Assembly: GCF_001045445.1 (NCBI RefSeq)
Contig: NZ_LFNF01000003.1
Span: 868,001 to 932,000 of the forward strand
Reading direction: 5' to 3'
DNA: 64,000 bases
DNA from: Chryseobacterium sp. BLS98
Lineage (GTDB): Bacteria > Bacteroidota > Bacteroidia > Flavobacteriales > Weeksellaceae
Of this stretch, positions 25,150 through 32,939 are shown one piece after another. The notes under the pieces are model-generated. The model was not told where the DNA came from. It searched no databases and was given only the letters and a program-made list of their open reading frames with translations. Position 1 is the first letter of the stretch. The number at the start of each line of letters is the position of its first letter. The position numbers and the translations under genes are program-made.

Positions 25150-26568
25150 ATGGCAGAAATGGTAGGAAAGATTGACAACGGCAAATTGGGCAGAGTTAAA
25201 AAGCCGAATTTATCGATGCTTCAGATCATTAATATGAGCATGGGTTTTTTGGGAATCCAGATGGCTTTCGGTTTACAAAACGGTAATGCAAGCAGGATTC
25301 TTGCCAATTTCGGGGCAGATGTTCATGAATTATCGTGGTTTTGGCTGGTGGCGCCCATTACAGGATTAATTGTTCAGCCGATTATTGGTCATATGGGAGA
25401 TAATACCTGGAGCCCGCTTGGAAGAAGGAAACCTTATTTTTTAATTGGTGCCGTTTTATGTGCGATCGGTCTGGTGATGCTTCCCAATGCTGCTTCTGCA
25501 ACACAGATGATGGCCGCCAATGTTTTACTGATGGCCGTGATTTTCCTTGCTATGATGGATGCCTCAATCAATGTGGCAATGGAACCTTTCCGTGCATTGG
25601 TGGGAGATATGCTTCCGAAACATCAGGCAACAATTGGATTTTCCGTTCAGACAATTTTAATTGGAATAGGAGCGGTTATCGGATCTGATTTACCGAATTG
25701 GTTAACCAAATTAGGCGTTTCAAATGTTGCTCCAAAAGGTTTTGTGGCAGATAATGTGATTTATGCGTTCTATATCGGAGCAGCAGTTTTGATCCTGTCA
25801 ATTTTATATACAATTCTTACAACCAAAGAATATTCCCCTGAAGAATTTGCTTCTTTTGAAGGCGGGAAACCAATAGCAGAGCATAAATCGAAACTTTCGG
25901 ATATTTTTAAAGACTTCAAAAATGCACCGTCCCAAATGAAAAAGCTGGGAATTGTTCAGTTTTTCTCATGGTTTGCATTATTTACCATGTGGGTTTTCAC
26001 CACCAGTGCTTTGGCTACCCATCATTTCGGGCTTTCCCCTGAAGATACCCATTCTGCAGAGTTTAATAAGGCAGGAGACCTTACGGGAAGTTTATTCGGA
26101 AGTTATAATTTCTATGCGATTTTCTTTGCATTTGCCTTAACTCCGATTGCAAAATTCATTGGTAAAAAACAAACCCATGCTTTGGCTTTGGCTTGTGGCG
26201 GATTAGGTTTAATTTCCATGTATTTTATCAAGGATATTCATAGCTTATGGATTTCAATGATCGGACTGGGATTTGCTTGGGCAAGCATTCTGGCAATGCC
26301 TTATGCCATGCTGATAGACTCGATTCCGCAAAAGAAAATGGGAGTATACATGGGAATTTTCAACTTCTTTATTGTAATCCCGCAAATCATCAACGGGGTT
26401 TTCGGAGGCCCGATTGTAAGCAGTGTTTTTGGAAAACAGGCCATCGATTATATTGTAGTAGGAGGTATCTGCATGCTGATTGGAGCTATCGTTACCATGA
26501 TCTTTATAAAATCAGAAGACGAAACACCTAAGGAAATAGAAGAAGAAATCCAGCAGGTACATTTTTAA
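25150..26568 (+). CDS. MFS sugar transporter, probable maltose/glucose importer of the sus locus
   Basis: A 472-residue inner-membrane protein with about 12 membrane helices. It resembles the SLC45/GPH-like sugar-cation symporters that Bacteroidota encode next to susCD and amylase genes. Marks are the opening MSMGFLGIQMAFGLQNGNASRI, the loop IGHMGDNTWSPLGRRKPYFLIGA (an MFS-A-type motif with R-R-x-P-Y-F) and the central polar loop before helix 7. It starts 5 bases after the preceding gene. Its likely job is to take the glucose or maltose made in the periplasm into the cytosol. A terminator follows at 26647. Confidence 0.9.
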   Translation: MAEMVGKIDNGKLGRVKKPNLSMLQIINMSMGFLGIQMAFGLQNGNASRILANFGADVHELSWFWLVAPITGLIVQPIIGHMGDNTWSPLGRRKPYFLIGAVLCAIGLVMLPNAASATQMMAANVLLMAVIFLAMMDASINVAMEPFRALVGDMLPKHQATIGFSVQTILIGIGAVIGSDLPNWLTKLGVSNVAPKGFVADNVIYAFYIGAAVLILSILYTILTTKEYSPEEFASFEGGKPIAEHKSKLSDIFKDFKNAPSQMKKLGIVQFFSWFALFTMWVFTTSALATHHFGLSPEDTHSAEFNKAGDLTGSLFGSYNFYAIFFAFALTPIAKFIGKKQTHALALACGGLGLISMYFIKDIHSLWISMIGLGFAWASILAMPYAMLIDSIPQKKMGVYMGIFNFFIVIPQIINGVFGGPIVSSVFGKQAIDYIVVGGICMLIGAIVTMIFIKSEDETPKEIEEEIQQVHF

Positions 26569-26864
26569 TAATAAATCTTGAAACTGGATATCAGAGAATG
26601 AAAATCTGAATATCTTCTATCCAGTACCATAATAAAATTCAATAGGAGCGGGCTTTAGCCCGCTTTTATATTTTGACGGCAATACAACGGCTTTGGCCAA
26701 AACTTAAAAATATAAATTAAATTTTGATCTTTTTAAACATCGTTTATAAAGACATCATATATAATGTATTCATTTTTCATTTATATAATCAATTGAAATT
26801 TAATTTTTTATTAAGCAACTCAGAATTTTAATTCTCTACCTTGGATAGATTAAAAATTAAAAAA
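26569..26864. other. 296-base AT-rich intergenic region with two hairpins
   Basis: It holds a loose stem ACTGGATA/TATCCAGT (26583-26625), the terminator-like AGCGGGC hairpin at 26647-26664, and an AT-rich tract without recognisable genes. TACCTTGG at 26837-26844 may be the promoter -7 element of the GMC gene. Confidence 0.65.
26641..26668 (+). terminator. Hairpin terminator, also part of a dispersed repeat
   Basis: AGCGGGC-TTTA-GCCCGCT followed by TTTTATA ends the sus locus transcript. The preceding word AATAGGAGCGGGCTTTA recurs, inverted and with one change, at 51658-51675. Confidence 0.8.
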
Positions 26865-28400
26865 ATGTACGACATTATCATTATAGGAAGCGGGGCAGGA
26901 GGAGCAACCATGGCATATCAGCTTGCAGACAGCGGAAAAAAGATCCTGATTGTGGAAAGAGGAGATTATGTACCCGTAGAAAAAGAAAACTGGGATTCTG
27001 TAGAAGTCTTTGAAAAAAATAAATATACCACTACAGACTTATGGCTGGATAAAGATGGAAGGCAGTTTCGTCCCGGAATGCACTATAATGTAGGCGGAAA
27101 CACCAAATTTTACGGAGCAGCCCTGTTCCGTTTAAGAAAAGAAGATTTTAAGGAAATAAAACATTACGGCGGCATTTCACCAGCATGGCCTATTCAGTAT
27201 GAAGACTTGAAAGATTATTACCTGGAAGCCGAAAAACTCTTTCATGTACACGGAAAAAGAGGCTCGGATCCCACGGAACCTTTCGATTCGGAACCCTATC
27301 CTTACCCGCCCTTACCTCATGAACCCAGAATTCAGGAAATTGTGGATGAGCTGCGGGATTATGGTCTTCATCCTTTTGAATTACCAATTGGAGTCAACTT
27401 TAAACCTCATGAGACAGCTAATGCTCCCTATATCCTGAACCGTTTCGACGGATTTCCCGATGCAGCCGAAAGAAAGGGGGATGCCCACCTCTGTGCTCTG
27501 GCAAAAGCCTTGGAATACCCTAACGTAGAGCTGATGACTAATACAAAAGTGATAAAGATCAACACCAATGATTCAGGCACAAGAATTTCAGAAATTGTAG
27601 TAGAACAACAGAATGGAAATACACAAACATTAAGCTCCGAGTTACTGATTCTTTCTGCAGGCGCCATCAATTCAGCTGCACTGCTGCTGGAAAGTAAAAG
27701 TGAGAAGTTCCCTAGTGGTCTTGCCAATACTTCAGATCAGGTCGGAAGAAACTATATGTTTCATCAGAATACTGCATTAGTGGCCCTTTATACCCAGCCT
27801 AATCCCACTAAGTTCGGGAAGACATTCGGTATTAATGATTTCTATCACGCAGGCAGGGATTACGAATTTCCATTGGGACATATCCAGATGCTTGGGAAAT
27901 CAGACGAATATCAGATCAGGGCTGATAGTCCCGTTCCAGCGCCGGGTTTCACCTTTGAACTGATGGCTGAACACGCCGTTGATTTCTGGCTTACCTCAGA
28001 AGATCTTCCTGATCCGGAAAACCGGGTAACCGTAGAAAATGGTCAAATTAAAATAAGCTACAATTCCAATAACGAAGAAGGGCATCAGCACCTTAAATCC
28101 GAACTTATAAAAGCCCTGAAAGCTTCAGGGAAATTTGAAAGCTTCCTGTTTAAAGGTATTTATTTCAGCAAAGGAATGGATATCGCCTCTCCGGCCCACC
28201 AGAATGGAACCACAAAGATGGGGCTGGACCCAAAAACCTCAGTGGTAGATATCAATTGCAAAGCACACGATCTTGAAAATTTATATATAGTGGACGGTGG
28301 TTTCTTCGTTTCCAGTGGTGCAGTGAATCCAGCTCTTACCATTATTGCGATGGCCTTGCGAGTGGGAGAGCATCTTAAAAAGAATATCCTGACATCATGA
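26865..28400 (+). CDS. GMC-family FAD-dependent oxidoreductase
   Basis: A 511-residue flavoenzyme of the glucose-methanol-choline family. The start is the ATG at 26865; a TTG at 26841 in the same frame is more likely part of the promoter. The dinucleotide fold IIIGSGAGGATMA lies at residues 6-18. VGGNTKFYGAAL and the second GMC signature GAINSAALLLES are present. The C-terminal block carries SPAHQNGTTKMG and NPALTIIAMALRVGEHL, as in C-terminal GMC domains. No signal peptide is seen, so it is cytosolic or peripheral. The MFS gene downstream overlaps its stop by 4 bases (ATGA), so the two are translationally coupled. The substrate, probably an alcohol or sugar, is unknown. Confidence 0.92.
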   Translation: MYDIIIIGSGAGGATMAYQLADSGKKILIVERGDYVPVEKENWDSVEVFEKNKYTTTDLWLDKDGRQFRPGMHYNVGGNTKFYGAALFRLRKEDFKEIKHYGGISPAWPIQYEDLKDYYLEAEKLFHVHGKRGSDPTEPFDSEPYPYPPLPHEPRIQEIVDELRDYGLHPFELPIGVNFKPHETANAPYILNRFDGFPDAAERKGDAHLCALAKALEYPNVELMTNTKVIKINTNDSGTRISEIVVEQQNGNTQTLSSELLILSAGAINSAALLLESKSEKFPSGLANTSDQVGRNYMFHQNTALVALYTQPNPTKFGKTFGINDFYHAGRDYEFPLGHIQMLGKSDEYQIRADSPVPAPGFTFELMAEHAVDFWLTSEDLPDPENRVTVENGQIKISYNSNNEEGHQHLKSELIKALKASGKFESFLFKGIYFSKGMDIASPAHQNGTTKMGLDPKTSVVDINCKAHDLENLYIVDGGFFVSSGAVNPALTIIAMALRVGEHLKKNILTS

Positions 28401-29563
28401 ATTCCAAGTTAGCCAAAATTATTATCATCTTTTCATTAGCTTTTCTTACAGGAGTTAATTTTGTTGTATTTCCCGCATTGGGAACTGCTTTTACAGATTC
28501 CTCACTCTTCAGGCTTTCTGCTTCTCAGTTTGGAAATTTATTTATCCCACAGGTGATCTGCATTATCATTTCCTGTCTTGCGGCTCCGTTTTTGGTTAAT
28601 AAATGGGGCCCGAAAACCATTTTGGCTATAGGATTATTACTGATGATTGTTTCTACCGGTGCTTTATGGATGCTTCAGTATTATATGAATGATGCTTCCC
28701 TATTATTTCCGGCATTAATGATTTTGGTGGCATTTACAGGCTCAGGTTTCGGGCTTTCCATTACGACATTGAATCCTTTGGCGGCAAGCCTGTTTGAAGA
28801 TAAAAAATCTTCCGCTATCCTGATCCTGCAGTTTCTGGTAGGGTTAGGAACATCTACAGCTCCACTGATGATGAACCTGATAGGAAATGTGAGAAACTGG
28901 ATGTATCTTCCCGGATGTATCTTTATTGTAGTAAGTATAGCTTTCGTAACCTTTTTGTTATTGAAACTGGAAAAAGGAACATTTTTCGAGCTTCCCGGGC
29001 ATTTTAAGATCCCGTCAAAATTATGGCTGTTCTTTATAACAATTGTTCTGTATGGTTGTACTGAAGGTACATTCGGTAGTTTTGGGGCGATCATTCTTAA
29101 AAATCAGGGACTTGATAATAATAAAGCCAGTCTGGGCTTGTCCTTGTTTTGGGGAGGAATTGCTTTAAACCGTTTGCTTTTCGGGATCTTCTCAAGAAAG
29201 AATGATCTGTCTCATCTGTTTCTTTTTTCACCGTTGGCAGTGGCAGGATCACTTTTGATGTTATTGTTAGCTCTAAATGTGAATATCATTGTCCTGATAA
29301 TGTTTCTGATCGGCTTTTTTATGGGAAGTATATTTCCCGGATCTATTGGCTGGGGAACAGTGGAATTTCCTACACTTTCGGTCGTGGTTTCCGGATTTCT
29401 AATGGCTGCCAACCAGGTGGGAACAGGAATTATTACCAATGTTTTGGGAAGTTTATCAAATCAAACCAATACCATTTTCCAATTTCTCATTGTTTGTATG
29501 ATTCTTATTTGCCTTCTACTTTTCTATTTAAAGAGAAACTCTAAAATAAAAGAGGCCTTTTAA
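28397..29563 (+). CDS. MFS transporter coupled to the GMC oxidoreductase
   Basis: A 388-residue inner-membrane protein with about 12 membrane helices (FucP/NarK-like length). Its start codon overlaps the stop of the GMC gene (ATGA), which suggests that it carries the substrate or product of that enzyme. Typical MFS features are NKWGPKTILAIGLLL after helix 2 and the glycine-rich helix GSGFGLSITTLNPLAASLFE. No residue fixes the substrate. A perfect flavobacterial promoter is not seen between it and the upstream gene, consistent with co-transcription. Confidence 0.88.
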   Translation: MNSKLAKIIIIFSLAFLTGVNFVVFPALGTAFTDSSLFRLSASQFGNLFIPQVICIIISCLAAPFLVNKWGPKTILAIGLLLMIVSTGALWMLQYYMNDASLLFPALMILVAFTGSGFGLSITTLNPLAASLFEDKKSSAILILQFLVGLGTSTAPLMMNLIGNVRNWMYLPGCIFIVVSIAFVTFLLLKLEKGTFFELPGHFKIPSKLWLFFITIVLYGCTEGTFGSFGAIILKNQGLDNNKASLGLSLFWGGIALNRLLFGIFSRKNDLSHLFLFSPLAVAGSLLMLLLALNVNIIVLIMFLIGFFMGSIFPGSIGWGTVEFPTLSVVVSGFLMAANQVGTGIITNVLGSLSNQTNTIFQFLIVCMILICLLLFYLKRNSKIKEAF

Positions 29564-29670
29564 ATAATACAGGAACCTTTTATACAGGTTACCGGGAACA
29601 ATTCGTGCTTTTTATAAAGCCTGAAATCCTTTCTTAACCTACATCAACACTTTCAGTTAGCAGTTTGCCC

Positions 29671-29678
29671 TACATTTG
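29671..29678 (+). promoter_or_regulatory. Putative -7 element of the pirin gene
   Basis: TACATTTG matches TAnnTTTG exactly and lies 20 bases before the ATG at 29698. No TTG is found at the ideal spacing. Confidence 0.5.
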
Positions 29679-29697
29679 TACCATAAATAATCACAAT

Positions 29698-30426
29698 ATG
29701 AAAACAGTATATCATAAAGCAGATTCAAGAGGCCATGCAAACCATGGATGGTTAAATAGCTACCATACATTCAGCTTTGCCAACTATCAGAATAAAGACA
29801 GGACGAACTTCGGTGTGTTGAGAGTTTTAAACGATGACACCGTTTCGCAGGGAATGGGATTTGGTACCCACCCGCACAGGGACATGGAAATCATTTCTAT
29901 TCCTCTGGAGGGTGACCTGGAACATAAAGATTCAATGGGAACCACTGCCGTGATCAAAAAAGGAGAGATTCAGGTAATGAGTGCCGGAACCGGAGTAATG
30001 CATAGCGAATACAATAAAAATAAAGATGAAGCGGTAAAATTTCTTCAGATCTGGATATTTCCAAAAGAACTGAATGTTGAACCGCGGTATGACCAGAAAA
30101 GCATTAAAGAAGGTGAAAAAATTAATGGATTCCAGCAGATTTTATCTCCAAATAAAAATGATGACGGAGTTTGGATTCATCAGGATGCATGGTTCAATCT
30201 GGCTAATTTTAAAGCAGGAAACGGTAAAAATTATATGCTGAACAAAAAAGGAAATGGTGTTTACGCGTTTGTTTTAAAAGGAAGCGCCAAAGTAGGAGAC
30301 AGAATCCTCAATGAAAGAGACGGACTGGGAATCTGGGATACTCAGAGCTTTAACATCGAAGCGGTAGAGGATACTGAAATTCTCTTAATGGAAGTGCCTA
30401 TGGAGCTTCCAGACTATATGAAATAA
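29698..30426 (+). CDS. Pirin-family protein
   Basis: A 242-residue bicupin metalloprotein. The start is the ATG at 29698, giving the standard MKTVYHKADSRG opening; an in-frame ATG at 29665 overlaps the promoter. The metal-binding residues of the N-terminal cupin are in FGTHPHRDMEIIS and GTGVMHSEYN, and QIWIFPKE follows. The C-terminal cupin (FKAGNGKNYMLNKKGNGVYAFVLKGSA) lacks metal ligands, as usual. Bacterial pirins include quercetinases and regulators of pyruvate metabolism, and the role here is not determined. The FMN reductase lies 37 bases downstream, so the pair may respond to electrophilic or redox stress. Confidence 0.93.
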   Translation: MKTVYHKADSRGHANHGWLNSYHTFSFANYQNKDRTNFGVLRVLNDDTVSQGMGFGTHPHRDMEIISIPLEGDLEHKDSMGTTAVIKKGEIQVMSAGTGVMHSEYNKNKDEAVKFLQIWIFPKELNVEPRYDQKSIKEGEKINGFQQILSPNKNDDGVWIHQDAWFNLANFKAGNGKNYMLNKKGNGVYAFVLKGSAKVGDRILNERDGLGIWDTQSFNIEAVEDTEILLMEVPMELPDYMK

Positions 30427-30430
30427 AAAT

Positions 30431-30438
30431 TAAATTTG
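30431..30438 (+). promoter_or_regulatory. Putative -7 element of the FMN reductase gene
   Basis: TAAATTTG matches TAnnTTTG, 25 bases before the ATG. Confidence 0.45.
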
Positions 30439-30463
30439 TACATTAAAAAATAAATAAAGAATA

Positions 30464-31015
30464 ATGAAAGTTTTAGCAATAGCAGGAAGCAACTCAGAAG
30501 TTTCCATGAACAGACAGCTGGTGGCCTACGCATCGTCACTTTTCGAAAACGCAGAAGTAGAAGTAATAGATCTGAACCCTTTTGAAATGCCTATCTATAA
30601 GCATGAAAGAGAACTGACAGGTGGTGTTCCTCAGCAAGCTCATGATTTTGCATCAAAAATTGACGGGGCTAACCTCCTTTTGGTTTCATTGCCTGAGCAC
30701 AACGGAACTTACTCTACGGCATTTAAAAATGTGTTCGATTGGGTATCCAGAATCAAAGACAGAACCGTATGGAATGAAATACCAATGCTATTGATGTCTG
30801 CAGCTCCGGGAGGAAGAGGCGGAGCAGGAGTTTTGGAAGCTGCAACCAAGCGTTTTCCTTTCCACGGGGGAAATATTGTAGAAACTTTCTCACTTCCTTT
30901 CTTTAATGACAACTTTGATAAAGCAGCACAAAAAATTTCTAATGAAGAGAAAGACAATGAATTAAAGGAAAAAATAAAGAAGATGGCGGCTCTTGAAACC
31001 ATCCTTGAAAAATAG
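30464..31015 (+). CDS. NADPH-dependent FMN reductase-family protein
   Basis: A 183-residue flavodoxin-like oxidoreductase that uses NAD(P)H and FMN. The phosphate-binding loop is GSNSEVSMNRQL (residues 8-19). LLVSLPEHNGTYSTAFKNVFDWVSR is the conserved FMN-ring contact with P-E-x-N-x-x-x-x-x-x-L-K-N-x-x-D-W, and SAAPGGRGGAGVLEA is the third flavin loop. The protein is cytosolic and of standard length. Relatives reduce quinones, chromate or azo dyes in vitro, and the natural substrate is unclear. Confidence 0.92.
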   Translation: MKVLAIAGSNSEVSMNRQLVAYASSLFENAEVEVIDLNPFEMPIYKHERELTGGVPQQAHDFASKIDGANLLLVSLPEHNGTYSTAFKNVFDWVSRIKDRTVWNEIPMLLMSAAPGGRGGAGVLEAATKRFPFHGGNIVETFSLPFFNDNFDKAAQKISNEEKDNELKEKIKKMAALETILEK

Positions 31016-31018
31016 AAT

Positions 31019-31048
31019 TTGAATATTAATTTAAAATTACTATTTTTG
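31019..31048 (+). promoter_or_regulatory. Perfect flavobacterial promoter of the short unit before purM
   Basis: TTG (31019-31021), an exact 19-base spacer, TATTTTTG (31041-31048). It partly overlaps the stop codon area of the FMN reductase gene. Confidence 0.85.
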
Positions 31049-31062
31049 CAAAAAGAAAAAAG

Positions 31063-31137
31063 ATGAAAATTCAGACCACTTTTAAAGAATGTTTTTCAAA
31101 GAAAGGGAAAACTATGGGCTCTGAAATTCTGAGATAA
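31063..31137 (+). CDS. 24-codon mini-ORF ahead of purM (possible leader peptide)
   Basis: An ATG 14 bases after a consensus promoter opens a 24-residue frame (MKIQTTFKECF... ending GSEILR) that stops 7 bases before a terminator stem. The peptide is basic, with no run of any one amino acid, so it is not a classical amino-acid attenuator. Either it is translated as a leader or small protein, or the transcript is a small RNA that happens to contain a frame. It is too short to support by composition alone. Confidence 0.4.
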   Translation: MKIQTTFKECFSKKGKTMGSEILR

Positions 31138-31144
31138 AATAACG

Positions 31145-31180
31145 GCCGATAATCTACCAAGATTGTCGGCTTTTTTATTT
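31145..31180 (+). terminator. Terminator/attenuator hairpin upstream of purM
   Basis: GCCGATAATC pairs with GATTGTCGGC (one wobble) around a 6-base loop and is followed by six T and TATTT. It would end a transcript of roughly 120 bases starting at the promoter at 31019. Confidence 0.85.
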
Positions 31181-31287
31181 TCTAAATTTAAATAAAAAGT
31201 AATAAAAAGATAAAGCCATCAGATGTCGGGAAGTAGATTTACAAATAGTCTGGAATCTGAAATCTAGCATCTAAAAATCTAATTAAA

Positions 31288-32280
31288 ATGAGCAACACTT
31301 ACAAATCAGCAGGCGTAGACAAAGAAGAAGGATACAAAACGGTTGACAAGATCAAGAAAGCAGTGGGAGAAACTCACAATTCAAACGTATTGAACCATCT
31401 GGGAAGTTTTGGTGCTTTCTATGAAATCGGAGGATACAAAAATCCTGTGCTGGTTTCCGGAACAGACGGAGTGGGAACAAAGCTGAAAGTAGCCTTGGAT
31501 ACCAAGCAATACGACTCTATTGGTATCGATTGTTTTGCAATGTGTGCCAATGATATCCTGTGCCACGGTGCAAAACCTTTATTCTTCTTAGATTACCTGG
31601 CTTGCGGAAAGCTTGATTCCGAAATCGCTGCCGAAATCGTTCTTGGAATGGTAAAAGCGTGTAAGGATAACAACTGTGCACTGATTGGTGGAGAAACTGC
31701 CGAAATGCCCGGAATGTACCAGCCCGGAGATTATGATGTAGCAGGATTCTGTGTAGGGATTGTTGAAAAAGACCAGATTATTGACGGTTCTACGATCAAA
31801 GCTGGAAATAAGATCATTGCTCTGCCAAGTTCAGGATTCCACTCCAACGGATTTTCACTGGTAAGAAAAGTATTCCCAAATTTTGAAGAAGAATTTGAAG
31901 GAAAACCTTTATACGAAACCCTTTTGGTACCGACAAGACTTTATTACCAGGACATTCACAAAGTTTTGGAAGAAGTTAAAGTTTCCGGTATTGCCCATAT
32001 TACGGGAGGTGGTCTTTATGAAAATGTACCAAGAATTATCCCGGAAGGATTATGTGCTTCCATCGATGCTTCCAAAATCAAAATTCCTAACGTAATGCTT
32101 GAGCTGGAAAAAAGAGGAGGAGTATCCCGTGAAGAAATGTTCGGAACCTTCAATATGGGAGTAGGAATGATCATCGTTGCTGATGCTGACCATGCTGAAA
32201 AAATATTACACCTTCTGGACGATGCTTACGAAATAGGGGAGATCACGGAAGGAAGCGAAAAAATTAATTTAACTGTATAA
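31288..32280 (+). CDS. purM: Phosphoribosylformylglycinamidine cyclo-ligase (AIR synthetase)
   Basis: Closes the imidazole ring in purine synthesis: FGAM + ATP gives AIR. At 330 residues it has the family length. Recognisable blocks are YKSAGVDKEEGYKTVDKIK, VSGTDGVGTKLKVA, the metal-binding DSIGIDCFAMCANDILCHGA, ALIGGETAEMPGMY and HITGGGLYENVPRI. The protein is cytosolic. It begins the purine block purM-purN-dehydrogenase-purH-purD-guaA, all on the plus strand. A separate short transcription unit precedes it, and a gap with weak inverted-repeat words (31220-31275) lies just before the start. Confidence 0.97.
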   Translation: MSNTYKSAGVDKEEGYKTVDKIKKAVGETHNSNVLNHLGSFGAFYEIGGYKNPVLVSGTDGVGTKLKVALDTKQYDSIGIDCFAMCANDILCHGAKPLFFLDYLACGKLDSEIAAEIVLGMVKACKDNNCALIGGETAEMPGMYQPGDYDVAGFCVGIVEKDQIIDGSTIKAGNKIIALPSSGFHSNGFSLVRKVFPNFEEEFEGKPLYETLLVPTRLYYQDIHKVLEEVKVSGIAHITGGGLYENVPRIIPEGLCASIDASKIKIPNVMLELEKRGGVSREEMFGTFNMGVGMIIVADADHAEKILHLLDDAYEIGEITEGSEKINLTV

Positions 32281-32290
32281 ATGTATTAAC

Positions 32291-32333
32291 GTAAAAAGTA
32301 TTAATGATTGTAAGGATCATAAATACTTTTTAC
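32291..32333 (+). terminator. Hairpin between purM and purN
   Basis: GTAAAAAGTATT pairs exactly with AATACTTTTTAC around an imperfect inner stem. Without a clean T run it may be an RNA-stability element rather than a full terminator. Confidence 0.5.
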
Positions 32334-32347
32334 ATTTTACAAGAAAT

Positions 32348-32911
32348 ATGAAGAACATCGTTGTACTCGTTTCAGGTTCCGGAACCAATTTGCAGAGAAT
32401 CATAGATACCATTGAAAACGGAGAAATCCGGAATGCAAAAGTAACTTTGGTAGTGGCAGACAGAGAATGTTACGGACTTGAAAGAGCAAAAAATCATAAA
32501 ATAGACAACATCCTGATCCCAAGAGGGAAGAACTTCAGCAGCGAATTGGAAAATGTGATTCCAAAAGATACGGACTTAATCGTATTGGCAGGGTTTTTAT
32601 CCATTCTGAAGCCTGAATTCTGTGAGAAGTGGAACGGTAAAATTATCAATATCCACCCAGCTCTGCTTCCGAAATTCGGAGGAAAAGGAATGTGGGGGCA
32701 TCACGTTCATCATGCGGTGATTGAAGCCAAAGAAAAAGAAAGCGGTGCTACGGTACATTTTGTAACCCAGGGAATTGATGAAGGGGAAATTATACTTCAG
32801 AAATCATTTGAAGTAACAGCAGAAGACACTCCCGAAACCATAGCAGAAAAAGTACACCATATTGAATACGAAATATTTCCCAAAGCCATTGACAAGGTTT
32901 TGAATATTTGA
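32348..32911 (+). CDS. purN: Phosphoribosylglycinamide formyltransferase
   Basis: Transfers a formyl group from 10-formyl-tetrahydrofolate to GAR in purine synthesis. At 187 residues it has the usual length. VLVSGSGTNLQRIID is the phosphate-binding N-terminus. The catalytic triad is Asn101 and His103 in NIHPALLP and Asp144 in QGIDEGEIILQ. The insert GKGMWGHHVHHAVIEAK is typical of PurN. It lies 67 bases after purM and 28 bases before the dehydrogenase gene. Confidence 0.97.
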   Translation: MKNIVVLVSGSGTNLQRIIDTIENGEIRNAKVTLVVADRECYGLERAKNHKIDNILIPRGKNFSSELENVIPKDTDLIVLAGFLSILKPEFCEKWNGKIINIHPALLPKFGGKGMWGHHVHHAVIEAKEKESGATVHFVTQGIDEGEIILQKSFEVTAEDTPETIAEKVHHIEYEIFPKAIDKVLNI

Positions 32912-32939
32912 TATAATACAATAAGTATAAAAGCGAAAA

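Noticed and set aside
31063..31137. Classical amino-acid attenuator leader peptide before purM
   Set aside because: The mini-ORF contains no run of one amino acid and purines are not amino acids, so the classical mechanism does not fit; the unit is kept as an unexplained finding.
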